Assembly (NCBI RefSeq): GCF_004795855.1
Contig: NZ_CP039252.1
Location: 248,001-312,000 of the forward strand
Length of the DNA: 64,000 nt
DNA from: Hydrogenophaga sp. PAMC20947
Lineage (GTDB): Bacteria > Pseudomonadota > Gammaproteobacteria > Burkholderiales > Burkholderiaceae_C
Reading direction: 5' to 3'
Shown: positions 45,522-54,083 of the stretch, in pieces
How positions within the stretch are numbered: position 1 is the stretch's first letter
How the letters are laid out: each line of letters starts with the position of its first letter
The notes under the pieces: model-generated
Databases searched by the model: none
The model's input: the letters and a program-made list of their open reading frames with translations, nothing else
What the model was told of the DNA's origin: nothing
Position numbers and translations under genes: made by a program

Positions 45522-45695
45522 GGGGGGTCCCCGCTGATCAGCCCGCCTGGACCCGACAACGAGCCCAAACGGGCACACATCCGAGCTTGTCGTGGCGAAG
45601 GTCATGAGAGCGGATGAGGGGCGGTGTGCCGGAAATGGCAGAATCCTTGGTTGCCCGGCTCACACCCGGCCACCTTGTTTCCCCCACCGCTCGGC

Positions 45696-46949
45696 ATGAC
45701 TGCACCTCTCACCGGTACCCTTGGCATCGACTTCGGTACCTCCAATTCGGCCGTTTCCTGGGCCCAGGGCAATGGCGCGGCGCGCCTGATTCCCCTGGAG
45801 GGCGAGGCGATCAACATGCCGACGGCGGTGTTTTTCAACGCCGAAGACCAGTTCACCCACTTTGGCCGCGATGCCGTGGCCCAGTACCTGAGTGGTACCG
45901 AAGGACGGCTCATGCGCTCGCTCAAGAGTCTGCTGGGCAGTCCCTTGCTCATGGAGACCACCGAGGTCAACGGCCATGCGGTGAGTTTTCTTGACATCAT
46001 TGCCATTTTTCTGGGCGAATTGCGCGAGCGAGCGAGTGAGGCACTGGGGCATGAGCCCACGCGGGTGGTGATGGGTCGGCCCGTGCACTTTGTGGACGAT
46101 AGCCCGGAGCGCGATGCGCTGGCACAGCATTCGCTGGAAGATGCGGCCCGGCGGGTGGGGTTCGAGCACGTGAGTTTTCAGCTAGAGCCTATTGCGGCTG
46201 CGTTGGACTATGAGCGCCGCCTGAGTCGCGAGAGTCTGGTGCTGGTGGTGGACATTGGCGGGGGTACCTCGGATTTCACGGTGGTGCGCCTGGGCCCGAA
46301 CCATGTGGGCAAGGCCGATCGCCTGAGCGATATCCTGGCCACCACCGGTGTGCACATCGGTGGCACCGACTTCGACCAGAAGCTCAGCCTGGGCGGTGTG
46401 ATGCCCTTGCTGGGCTACCGCCACCATGGGCCAGAGGGCCGGGAGGTCCCCCACCGCGTGTTCATGGATCTGTCCACCTGGCACCTGATCCAGTGGCAAT
46501 ACCTGCCCCGGGCGATCAGCCAGGCGCAAAACCTGCGCACCAACTACAGCGATCAAAATCTGCACCGGCGCTTGATGACGGTGTTGCATCAGCGCGAGGG
46601 CCATCGCATGGCCTTTGAGGTTGAGCAGGCCAAGATCCGCTGCTCGGTGAGCGATGCGCCCACCGCGGTGGATCTGTCGTGTCTGGAGAAGGGTCTGAGC
46701 GCGCCTTTGGCCCCTGAGCACATGGACGCCGCGCTCGCCGCCCAGCTCGAGCGCACGGTGGCCTGCGCGCGCGCCTGCGTGGAACAGGCTGGCCTGGACG
46801 ATGGTGATCTGGGTGCCCTGTACCTCACCGGTGGCTCTTCCGCCTTGCGACCCTTCCAGCGTGCACTTCAAGCCGCGTTCCCGGGTGTTCCCATGGTGGA
46901 GGGGGACTTGTTTGGCGGTGTGGCCTCTGGCCTGGCCTATTCGCGCTGA
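45696..46949 (+). CDS. Hsp70-family chaperone (YegD-like)
   Basis: A 417-residue actin-fold ATPase of the Hsp70 superfamily. Phosphate-1 motif is LGIDFGTSNSAVSW, phosphate-2 is VLVVDIGGGTSDFTVV and the adenosine motif is LYLTGGSSALRPFQ. It lacks the substrate-binding domain of DnaK, as in E. coli YegD. ATG 45696 is the homology start. Its function is not defined. It converges with the cupin gene across a short hairpin. Confidence 0.9.
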   Translation: MTAPLTGTLGIDFGTSNSAVSWAQGNGAARLIPLEGEAINMPTAVFFNAEDQFTHFGRDAVAQYLSGTEGRLMRSLKSLLGSPLLMETTEVNGHAVSFLDIIAIFLGELRERASEALGHEPTRVVMGRPVHFVDDSPERDALAQHSLEDAARRVGFEHVSFQLEPIAAALDYERRLSRESLVLVVDIGGGTSDFTVVRLGPNHVGKADRLSDILATTGVHIGGTDFDQKLSLGGVMPLLGYRHHGPEGREVPHRVFMDLSTWHLIQWQYLPRAISQAQNLRTNYSDQNLHRRLMTVLHQREGHRMAFEVEQAKIRCSVSDAPTAVDLSCLEKGLSAPLAPEHMDAALAAQLERTVACARACVEQAGLDDGDLGALYLTGGSSALRPFQRALQAAFPGVPMVEGDLFGGVASGLAYSR

Positions 46950-46959
46950 TGCGTTGAGG

Positions 46960-46984
46960 GCGCTGGGCGATGGCTCGCCAGCGC
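46960..46984. terminator. Hairpin between convergent Hsp70-like and cupin genes
   Basis: GCGCTGG (46960-46966) pairs with CCAGCGC (46978-46984), loop of 11 bases, immediately before the cupin stop codon. There is no clear T-run, so it is a weak or Rho-assisted candidate. Confidence 0.4.
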
Positions 46985-47314
46985 TCAGGGTTTCAGAACG
47001 ATGGTCACCAGCGCAGATGCGTCTTGCAAGGCGGTCACGCCATGCTGGGTACCGCCCTTCAAGAACAACAATTGCCCGGCCTTCAGGATGTGGCTTTCGC
47101 CGTCCACGGTGACATCGATCTCGCCTTCGATGCAGTGGATGGTGATTTCACCCAGTACCTGGTGAGGTGGGAATGATTTTCCCGCCTGCAACACCAGCCG
47201 AATCAGTTCCAGCTGATCGGACTTGAACAGCGCCTTGGTGGGTTCGGTCGCCAGTCGGCTTCCCATCGGCTGAACGTCGACAGGGTCTCCGGGGCGTGTA
47301 TGAGTGAGGGCCAT
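46985..47314 (-). CDS. Small cupin-domain protein
   Basis: A 109-residue single cupin. Cupin motif 1 lies in PPHQVLGEITIHCIEGEIDVTVDG and motif 2 in LLFLKGGTQHGVTALQD. One histidine (H in FPPHQV) and IHCIEGE are conserved, but the usual two-His metal set is reduced, so catalysis is doubtful. Possible sensor or binding role. The SDR gene lies just upstream in the same direction. Confidence 0.85.
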   Translation of the reverse strand: MALTHTRPGDPVDVQPMGSRLATEPTKALFKSDQLELIRLVLQAGKSFPPHQVLGEITIHCIEGEIDVTVDGESHILKAGQLLFLKGGTQHGVTALQDASALVTIVLKP

Positions 47315-47391
47315 GCTGCAGTATGCCCCGCCGCCGGATGGACTTCAAGCGTTTCTGCGCCGGCCTGGTGAGGCCGCAGCGCAAAGCCCGA

Positions 47392-48180
47392 TCAAACCGG
47401 TACGGTGTAGTTCAGGGCCATGCGTCCGCCATCCACGGTGACAATTTCTCCGGTCACGTAGCTGGCCGCATCGCTCGCCAGCCAGGCCACCACATCGGCC
47501 ACCTCTGCGGGTGTGCCCAGGCGTTTGAGGGGCGTGCGGCTGAGGACTTTGTTTCGGGCGGCTTGGCTGGTGAGCACCGCCTGGGCGGCGAGCTCCGTGG
47601 CAATGGTGCCGGGCGCGACGGCGTTGACCCGGATACCCTGGTCAGCCAGGGCGAGGGCCATGGCGCGCGTGAGCTGGTTGATGCCGCCCTTGCTGATGTT
47701 GTAGCTGGCCATTTCGGGAATGGCCAGCACACCATTGACCGAGCTCATGTTCACGATGCTGCCTCGGGTACCGGTCAACACCATGCAGCGCGCCACGGCC
47801 TGGGCCACCAGAAAGCTGCCTTTGAGATTCACCCGCAAAACCGCATCGAAGTCGCTTTCTGAGATGTCCAGAAAGGGCGATGCCCTGAACATGCCTGCGT
47901 TGTTGACGAGGATGTCCACCCGGCCGAAGGCCTTGACCACTTGGGCCACCATGGCGTCCACTGCCGCGCTGGATCCGACATCACAAGGGAGGCAAACAAT
48001 GCCGAGTTTTCGGGCCCAGGCAGGCGCGGGCAAAACATCGGCCACGACCACCCGCGCGCCTTCGCTGGCGAAGCGGCGCACACAGGCTTCGCCAATGCCC
48101 TGGGCCCCACCGGTGACGATGACCACCCGGCCCTGGTGGCCGAAATGGACGGGAGAAATCGCTTGTGCTGGATTGTTCAT
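47392..48180 (-). CDS. Short-chain dehydrogenase/reductase
   Basis: A 262-residue classical SDR. Cofactor motif VVIVTGGAQGIGEACV, the NNAG strand (DILVNNAGMF), catalytic serine in IVNMSSVNG and YNISKGGIN, and the PGTIAT loop are all present. The acidic residue after strand 2 (VVVADV) favours NAD over NADP. Closest class is 3-ketoacyl-ACP reductase/glucose dehydrogenase-like; substrate unknown. ATG 48180 chosen by homology. Confidence 0.92.
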   Translation of the reverse strand: MNNPAQAISPVHFGHQGRVVIVTGGAQGIGEACVRRFASEGARVVVADVLPAPAWARKLGIVCLPCDVGSSAAVDAMVAQVVKAFGRVDILVNNAGMFRASPFLDISESDFDAVLRVNLKGSFLVAQAVARCMVLTGTRGSIVNMSSVNGVLAIPEMASYNISKGGINQLTRAMALALADQGIRVNAVAPGTIATELAAQAVLTSQAARNKVLSRTPLKRLGTPAEVADVVAWLASDAASYVTGEIVTVDGGRMALNYTVPV

Positions 48181-48318
48181 GGCGCCGATGGTAAGCCAGC
48201 CCAGCGTGGTGCGTTGTGTCGCGTTCACGGGGGACCGACTTCGCCAACGGTTGTTCGCGGCTGGCACGTTCAGACCCATCCGCTGAACCTGCTGCTCCCA
48301 TGCCCGTGGGGCGCCGGC

Positions 48319-49293
48319 TCAGTGCGTGAGGGTCACGCGCGATGTGGTGCGGTCAGACAGGGTGGCGCATGCCGATCCGTCGCTTCGCAGACCCAGGCGT
48401 TCAACCAACCCGGCCATGGGCACCAGATCCGCGAGCTCGTTCCACTGGCCGGGCGCTTCCCAGCGCAGGGCATGCAGGGCGCGCCGCGTCATGTCAGGCA
48501 CCACGATGGTTGGAGGGGTGCCGGGTTGCTCCACGATCACCGCCAACGCTTGCTCAACGGCCCCCATGCGGTGGTTGGACACGTCCATGGCGTTGGCGAA
48601 CGGCACCAGCCGTGGGGGCCGGTAGTGGTACAGCGTGAGCGTGCCCCCGATGTGGGGCGTGGTCACGCTGGCCACGTCGGGCTTGCCATCCCCATCAAAG
48701 TCGGCGACACCCACCGGGTTGAGCCAGCGGAAGGTGGAGCCCGCACGGGGGCTCGTGGCACGGCGCACCAAGCGTGGCGGTGTGGCGGGCTGGCCGCTGT
48801 GAACCACCCCCCACACCACCACAGCCGCTCCGCGCAGGGCATCGGCTTCGATCACCAGGATTTCATCGCGCCCATCGCCATCCAGATCGGCCAGGCGTGG
48901 CACACGGTCTTCAAACACGCGGTGCAGGGGCAGCTCCACCGAAGCGGTGGTCCAGCCGCCTTGGCCATCCTGGACCAGGGCGTGCAGACTGGCTGCGTGG
49001 GTTTTGGCGCCCAGGGCGCCGTGGGGATAACGCAGCGTGGGAGATGCGAGCCAGACCCACGCGATGTGGTTTTGGCCCGGCACGGCCTGGCTGTCTGGAA
49101 TGCGCTGCTGAGCGGCGCGGGGGAGGGGTGTTTGTAGCGGTGCCGGCCCCGTTGGGGCAGGGCACACCGAATGGGCCTCGACCATCAAGCCCATGGCCTT
49201 GGCCTGGTTGGCCCACAGCACTGTGGCCGCACAGAGGGCTGTGAATGTCAGGCGGATCGTTGTGCGGCGCAGGCGCGGGTGGAGAGCAGGCAT
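48319..49293 (-). CDS. Secreted FG-GAP/VCBS-repeat protein
   Basis: A 324-residue exported protein. An N-terminal signal peptide (RLTFTALCAATVLWANQAKA) precedes a beta-rich body. Two FG-GAP calcium loops are clear: VPRLADLDGDGRDEIL and VGVADFDGDGKPDVA. Such propeller repeats mediate extracellular interactions in bacteria; the role here is unknown. The protein looks low in cysteines and has no membrane anchor. It lies alone in its direction. Confidence 0.8.
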   Translation of the reverse strand: MPALHPRLRRTTIRLTFTALCAATVLWANQAKAMGLMVEAHSVCPAPTGPAPLQTPLPRAAQQRIPDSQAVPGQNHIAWVWLASPTLRYPHGALGAKTHAASLHALVQDGQGGWTTASVELPLHRVFEDRVPRLADLDGDGRDEILVIEADALRGAAVVVWGVVHSGQPATPPRLVRRATSPRAGSTFRWLNPVGVADFDGDGKPDVASVTTPHIGGTLTLYHYRPPRLVPFANAMDVSNHRMGAVEQALAVIVEQPGTPPTIVVPDMTRRALHALRWEAPGQWNELADLVPMAGLVERLGLRSDGSACATLSDRTTSRVTLTH

Positions 49294-49360
49294 GGCGATG
49301 AGTCGCCATCAGCCGGTGATCCTTACACCGCGCAGCCCCGGGCTTGCCGCCGGAGCGGCT

Positions 49361-49648
49361 TCAGGCCGCGACCTTCACACCCTTCCAGAAGGCGACCCGT
49401 CCGCGGATGTTGTCGGCTTCGGCTTTGGGTTCCGGGTAGTACCAGACCGCGTCGGGGTTGAGCTCGCCGCTGACCAGCAACGAGTAGTAGTGTGCCTCGC
49501 CCTTCCAGGGGCAGCTGGTACGGTGGTTGCTGAAGGAGACGAAATCGCGGTTGAGCGCAGCCTCGGGAAAATAATGGTTGCCCTCCACCAGAACGGTGTC
49601 GTCGCTTTCGGCAATCAGCACGCCGTTCCAGGTGGCTTTCATGGGCAT
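49361..49648 (-). CDS. DUF427 family protein
   Basis: A 95-residue protein with the DUF427 pattern: TWNGVLIAESDDTVLVEGNHYFP, SNHRTSCPWKGEAHYYSL and AVWYYPEPKAEADNIRGRVAFW. The family is found across bacteria and fungi and has no assigned reaction. An ATG two codons inside is an alternative start. A small basic protein gene lies just upstream. Confidence 0.92.
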   Translation of the reverse strand: MPMKATWNGVLIAESDDTVLVEGNHYFPEAALNRDFVSFSNHRTSCPWKGEAHYYSLLVSGELNPDAVWYYPEPKAEADNIRGRVAFWKGVKVAA

Positions 49649-49679
49649 TCTTTCGTTAGATTCAACAACAGGGGACGGG

Positions 49680-49820
49680 TCACTTGTTCTTTTCTTTGCC
49701 GCGGGGCGCTACCGAGGTCATCGGGGCCACGGGGCGGTCGGACGTTGCTGGGCCCTTGGGCAAAGCGTTGTCTTTTTTGGGTTTCTTCGACATCTTTTCG
49801 TTGCGCTGTTCTTTGCTCAT
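49680..49820 (-). CDS. Small basic protein of 46 residues
   Basis: A short gene missed by length filters. The product starts MSKEQRNEKMSKKPKKDNAL and ends APRGKEKNK; it is about one quarter lysine and has no hydrophobic core, so it is probably disordered and RNA- or DNA-associated (inference). GGAG lies 5 bases before the ATG. It precedes the DUF427 gene by 31 bases, so the two may be one transcript. I do not recognise the family. Confidence 0.65.
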   Translation of the reverse strand: MSKEQRNEKMSKKPKKDNALPKGPATSDRPVAPMTSVAPRGKEKNK

Positions 49821-49943
49821 GGTAGCTCCATCAATATGCCGCTGATTGCGGTCGGTGGCGCGATGTTAAATCATCATCGCCACACTGTGCACACTGGTCA
49901 AGTTTCCAACCGGTTCACACTTGAAAAAATGGCGTGAAAGGTC

Positions 49944-50534
49944 TTAGTTCGTTGATACGCCAAGCAGGTCGGCCAGGGCCTGGGTGTCCATGGAGCCTGC
50001 CTTGGTCACCACCTGACCCGTGCGGGTGTTCTTTGCCACAATGAACGGGACCGACTGAGCACCCAGGCTGTCCAGCAGGCGGGTGTTGGCCTTGATCGCT
50101 TCGTCGATCTCTGCAGGCACGCTGGCCGAAGCGGCCATGCCGCCTTGACCAGCCAGCAACGATTTTTCGTGTGCCGTCATGGCTTCGATGGGGTCGGCTG
50201 CCTGCAACAGGGCGGCGCCCTGGGGCAGGCTCTTGGCGCCCAGCAACGACACCGGGGCCCAGATGAACTTCACCTTGCTGTGCAGCGGCAGTGAGGCTTC
50301 CCACAGGTGGCTGCAATGGGGGCACTGGGGATCGAACAGCACATAAACGGGGTTGGCGCCCATCAACGCACCTGCGGTGAAGCCTTTGGCGGCCGCTGCC
50401 ACGGCGTCGTAGGCCTGGGCTTGCGCGATGGACGCAGACGCGCTGGCCGATGGGGTTGACGCCTCAGGCGAGCAGGCGCTCAGTGAAATCGCGAGCAGAG
50501 CGGCCAGGGGCAGGGCGAGGTAACGGGCTTGCAT
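49944..50534 (-). CDS. Lipid-anchored DsbG/DsbC-like thioredoxin-fold protein
   Basis: A 196-residue lipoprotein. The signal peptide ends at LSAC-SPEAS (lipobox), placing it on a periplasmic membrane face. The thioredoxin-fold active site is FDPQCPHC, as in DsbC/DsbG, with the cis-proline loop QSVPFIV. It lacks the usual long N-terminal dimerisation domain of DsbC/G; only about 40 Ser/Ala-rich residues precede the fold. The product would probably act as a thiol oxidoreductase or isomerase in the periplasm. Confidence 0.85.
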   Translation of the reverse strand: MQARYLALPLAALLAISLSACSPEASTPSASASASIAQAQAYDAVAAAAKGFTAGALMGANPVYVLFDPQCPHCSHLWEASLPLHSKVKFIWAPVSLLGAKSLPQGAALLQAADPIEAMTAHEKSLLAGQGGMAASASVPAEIDEAIKANTRLLDSLGAQSVPFIVAKNTRTGQVVTKAGSMDTQALADLLGVSTN

Positions 50535-50630
50535 GGGGTGTGACAGAAATGAGGTGAAGGAAACTTGGAGCGACCTTGCAACTTTAAGGTCCACAAGGTC
50601 AGACACTCCATTTTGCCCCTAGACGCCAAC

Positions 50631-51581
50631 TCAGGTGAACGAACGGGATTGACCCATCTGACCCAGGCGCTGGGTGATCTGGAAAAACTCCTCCACCATG
50701 CCCGAGATGATCTCTTCGGCTGTTTTGACACGGTCGATCAGTGCCACGCTCTGGCCAGCCAGGGCGGGCGCAGCCTCCATGTCGCCATCAAAGTACACGC
50801 GCTGTATGCCCTGAAAGGTATCGGGCGGCATCACGCCGGCTTCGTGGATGGCCGCGGTGCGCTCGGATTTGAGGGCGCGGATGCAGGGGCTGGATTTTTT
50901 GTTCAGCACCCAGGTACTGGTGTCGCCAGCCGACACGATGGCCTGCTTGAAATTCTCATGCACCGGGCTTTCCGCGCAGCTCACAAAACGGGTGCCCATC
51001 TGCACTGCCTCAGCGCCCACTGCAAAGGCAGCGGCCATGCCGCGCCCGTCCACGATGCCGCCGGCGGCCACCATGGGCACATTCACCCGCGCCCGGATGG
51101 CCTGCAGGAGCACCAGAGTGGAGACTTCTTCCGGGTTCTTGAATCCCCCGCCTTCGCCGCCTTCAACCACCAACCCATCGATGCCGGCGTCCACGCACTT
51201 GAGTGCGGTTTCCACGGTGGGCACTGCGTGGTACACGGTGATGCCGGCACTTTTGAGCGGTGCGATGAACTTGGCCGGGCTGCCCGCCGAGGTGGTCACG
51301 AACTTCACACCCGACTCACAGACGAAACGCAGCATGGCGTCGTCTTTGAGAAAACGGATCGGCAGGTTGACGCCAAAGGGCAGGCCCAGGGCGGCCATTT
51401 TGGTGATTTCGGCCTGGCAGTTCGCAGTTTCGCCCGACGAGGTTTCAATGATGCCCAGACCGCCTGCGCGCGAAACGGCCGAGGCCAGCTGGGTCCGTGC
51501 GATCCAGCCCATGGGCGCCTGGATGATGGGGTAACGGGCACCAGTGTGGGCGAGGACGCGGTTCGTGAGGGGGGCGGTCAT
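50631..51581 (-). CDS. NAD(P)H-dependent flavin oxidoreductase (nitronate monooxygenase family)
   Basis: A 316-residue TIM-barrel flavoprotein. The N terminus has YPIIQAPMGWIA, the middle DGLVVEGGEGGGF, and the FMN phosphate site AAGGIVDGRGMAAAF and GAEAVQMGTRFV. This places it in the 2-nitropropane dioxygenase/enoyl reductase-like group; the catalytic His of class I nitronate monooxygenases is in a different context here, so the exact substrate is open. AGGAG is 4-8 bases before ATG 51581. Confidence 0.88.
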   Translation of the reverse strand: MTAPLTNRVLAHTGARYPIIQAPMGWIARTQLASAVSRAGGLGIIETSSGETANCQAEITKMAALGLPFGVNLPIRFLKDDAMLRFVCESGVKFVTTSAGSPAKFIAPLKSAGITVYHAVPTVETALKCVDAGIDGLVVEGGEGGGFKNPEEVSTLVLLQAIRARVNVPMVAAGGIVDGRGMAAAFAVGAEAVQMGTRFVSCAESPVHENFKQAIVSAGDTSTWVLNKKSSPCIRALKSERTAAIHEAGVMPPDTFQGIQRVYFDGDMEAAPALAGQSVALIDRVKTAEEIISGMVEEFFQITQRLGQMGQSRSFT

Positions 51582-51752
51582 GGGTCTCCTAGGGGGCATT
51601 ATTGGAATAAAACCGCCATTGTTGGGCCTCTGACCGCGCGCTCTTGTCGCTCTCGTTACCGCTCCAGCGCGCCGGTCTGTCTGGCGCTGTTTGGCCATGT
51701 CGACGGGCCACCACCTGCGGCGAGGGCTGGCCAGTGGCAGCGGATCCCCCGC

Positions 51753-52277
51753 TCAGTGGCTCAGCAAGATGTGGGCGATCAGGCCCGTGGCCACCGCCAC
51801 CAGCACATAGTCTGCGCCCACCTGCACCCATTGATGCCCACGGGGAGGGGCTTTGAGGTGGTGACGTTGGTAGTTGACCACGACGTATTGCGGGCTTCGC
51901 AGCGCACTGGGCATGTGGTGCCCGCGGCGGAATTCAGGGCCGCGGGCGCTGTAGTAGTAGGCCGGTGCCCTGCGGTCGTGATCTCGGCTGTAGCGGCGGT
52001 CGTTGCGGTCGTCACGGCGGTCTTCCCGGCGCTCGGCGCGGTCCTCCCTGCGGTCCCGGCGATCGTCGCGCCTGTCTGCACGGCGATCTTGCCGGTGGTC
52101 CTGCCGTGCCTCGCGCCGATCCTCACGCCGCTCCGAGCGGTTGTCCCGGCGGTCGTGTTGGGACGGCTGGATCACGATGACGTTGCCGTGCTTGCCGGTC
52201 GCCTCGGCAAATGAAGGCAGGGCGCTCAGACCGAGCGTGGCGGCGACAGCGGTGGCGAGAAGGCGTCGGTAGAACAT
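51753..52277 (-). CDS. RcnB-family periplasmic protein with Asp/Arg repeats
   Basis: A 174-residue exported protein. A signal peptide (LLATAVAATLGLSALPSFA) leads into ~55 residues of alternating D and R built on DRREDRRE-type repeats (about 42-97). The C-terminal RcnB domain shows PQYVVVNYQRHHLKAPPRGHQWVQVGADYVLV. RcnB of E. coli affects nickel/cobalt balance. The charged repeat probably binds metal or polyanions (inference). The final hydrophobic stretch is part of the RcnB fold or a weak anchor. Confidence 0.85.
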   Translation of the reverse strand: MFYRRLLATAVAATLGLSALPSFAEATGKHGNVIVIQPSQHDRRDNRSERREDRREARQDHRQDRRADRRDDRRDRREDRAERREDRRDDRNDRRYSRDHDRRAPAYYYSARGPEFRRGHHMPSALRSPQYVVVNYQRHHLKAPPRGHQWVQVGADYVLVAVATGLIAHILLSH

Positions 52278-52342
52278 GTGGTGGCTCCGTTTGGTTGGGA
52301 TGACCTGATCATGGCCGCGCCCTGTGTCTGGTGTGTAAATTC

Positions 52343-52864
52343 TCAGGACGCTGCAGGCAAAGAAGTGTTGCCGCTTGTAATGGGCGGGCCACCGCTCTGC
52401 TCTGGCAGTGTCGTTTCCTTGGCCCGCAATTTGGCACCGATGTATTCCCCGTGGGTCACATGGAGCAGACCGGCCACTTTGCTGATCACATGCTGCTCAT
52501 GGGCGTCGAGGTGGGCGTCGGCGTAGGCTACTTCCCACATGGTCTCCACGACACGGATCTTTTGGGCTTGTGTGAAGTGATCGTTGAGTTGCCCGGTGAA
52601 GCGCTGGTAGTCGTAAGCGGTCTTGGCGGTGTCCAGGGCGATCTCGATCAGGCGGCTCACCTCCTGGGGGGGCAGGCTGAAGCGGGTCTTGAGCGCATTC
52701 AGGATCGCGCGCCGTTCAACATCGGCCAAGGTGGGTTCGGCGCGCATCACTTCCACCAGCAGCACTGCGGTGGCCAGCTGGAGTTCGTGCTCGGTGTCGG
52801 CCGCAGAGGTGGGGCCATCGGGTTGCAGCAGGGTTTGAAAGAGGTCTTTGAGGTGTTGGAGCAT
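52343..52864 (-). CDS. TerB-family tellurite-resistance-like protein
   Basis: A 173-residue mainly helical protein with TerB/DjlA-like repeats: LATAVLLVEVMRAEPTLADVERRAILNAL and MWEVAYADAHLDAHEQHVISKVA. The acidic residues on these helices form a metal site in known TerB structures. It is a stand-alone TerB without a Ter gene cluster, which is common; tellurite resistance is therefore not implied. The 247-base gap to the next minus-strand gene holds no clear feature. Confidence 0.85.
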   Translation of the reverse strand: MLQHLKDLFQTLLQPDGPTSAADTEHELQLATAVLLVEVMRAEPTLADVERRAILNALKTRFSLPPQEVSRLIEIALDTAKTAYDYQRFTGQLNDHFTQAQKIRVVETMWEVAYADAHLDAHEQHVISKVAGLLHVTHGEYIGAKLRAKETTLPEQSGGPPITSGNTSLPAAS

Positions 52865-53111
52865 CGGATGGTGTGATCGGTGTTTAACCGAGGTTGTTCA
52901 TGGGTCGCACCGCCGGTGCGGCATGCCGCATGGGCCGTGGCTTTCGGGTCTTTTTTTGTCCTTCTTCCTCGCCATTGGCCATGCTATTCACGCCTCGGGC
53001 AGGTCAAAATTGCGCCCGAACGCCTTGCACCACAGCCCCGCGCCCCAGTGGACAATCTCGGCTCAAGCTTGGCAGACCGCTCACAGGCGGCAAGGTTCCC
53101 CGGTTTTTCTT

Positions 53112-53540
53112 TCAGGCGCGGGTCCGAAAACCCTGCAGGCCCGCTCCAGCAGCGATGCCGAGCAGCGCCCACAGCAGGCTCCAGTTGCCCGTGCCCAGGC
53201 CCGCAATGGCTGGGCCTGGACAGACACCACACAGACCCCAGCCCACACCAAACACGGCGGCGCCGGTCACGGTGTCGCGATTCCAGTGGCTCGCGTGGTG
53301 CTGAAAACGGCCGCCGAGCAGTGGCTGCTTTAGCCAGCGGGGCACCAGTTGGTAGCCCACCAGCGTAACCGCGACACCGCCACCCATCACCAAGGCCAGA
53401 CCCAGGTCCTGAAAACGCAGGAAGCTCAGCACCACTTCGGGCTTCACCATCGTGGACAACGCCAGCCCAAACCCGAACAAGGCTCCCGCAACCAGAACCG
53501 CGATGACCTGGCGCCATGTCATGGAGTGAGCCGGGTTCAT
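53112..53540 (-). CDS. DUF6691 family membrane protein (YeeE partner)
   Basis: A 142-residue membrane protein with about four helices. It carries FGFGLALSTMVKPEVVLSFLRF and the conserved cysteine loop GLCGVCPGPAIAGLG. This is the second half of the YeeE/YedE sulfur-transport family, split into two genes. Its ATG overlaps the stop of the YeeE gene (ATGA). The pair likely forms one transporter for thiosulfate or a related sulfur species. Confidence 0.9.
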   Translation of the reverse strand: MNPAHSMTWRQVIAVLVAGALFGFGLALSTMVKPEVVLSFLRFQDLGLALVMGGGVAVTLVGYQLVPRWLKQPLLGGRFQHHASHWNRDTVTGAAVFGVGWGLCGVCPGPAIAGLGTGNWSLLWALLGIAAGAGLQGFRTRA

Positions 53541-54013
53541 GACAGGCCCCATGCGACGAGGTTGGCCGTGATGAAGGCGGTGGCCATGAAGGTCAGCACG
53601 GCCAGCAACGAAGGCCATTGCACCGAGCCCAGGCCACAGATGCCGTGGCCCGAGGTACAGCCATTGCCCAGGCGGGCGCCAAAGCCCACGAGGAACCCGC
53701 CGATCAGCAACGCCCACACCGGCACTTCGGTGCTGCCGGGTGTGCCGTCAGACACCAGCCACCACCACAGCGCAGCGCCCAGGACCAGGCCTGCCGCATA
53801 AACGAGCCGCCAGTCGCGTGTACTGGTGTAGCGGGCTTGCTGAAAGTAGGGGTGCATCGACACATACGACCAGGTGCTGGAAAACACCGAGCTCATGCCG
53901 CCCACCCATCCGGTGAACACAAAGAGCAAGGACACGCCGGCGCCAATGGCCAGGCCGCCCAGCAGGTAGTGTTGCCACCCCAGTGGGAAGAGGGAAAGGG
54001 AGAGTTCGTTCAT
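53537..54013 (-). CDS. YeeE/YedE family transporter subunit
   Basis: A 158-residue membrane protein with about four to five helices and the family motif GARLGNGCTSGHGICGLG. The two cysteines are the sulfur-relay residues in thiosulfate uptake by YeeE. It is co-translated with the DUF6691 gene. No sulfur-oxidation genes lie nearby. The start ATG 54013 is divergent from the LRR-kinase gene. Confidence 0.92.
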   Translation of the reverse strand: MNELSLSLFPLGWQHYLLGGLAIGAGVSLLFVFTGWVGGMSSVFSSTWSYVSMHPYFQQARYTSTRDWRLVYAAGLVLGAALWWWLVSDGTPGSTEVPVWALLIGGFLVGFGARLGNGCTSGHGICGLGSVQWPSLLAVLTFMATAFITANLVAWGLS

Positions 54014-54083
54014 GGCGGCGGATTATCCGCCGCCTGGCCTGGGCGCGGTTTTCACTGAGATGCATCCCGTGGACAATCCCGGG

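Noticed and set aside
52865..53111. Plus-strand frames (up to 162 residues) between TerB and DUF6691 genes
   Set aside because: Three overlapping plus frames with unusual composition and no motif; partly antisense to the DUF6691 gene.
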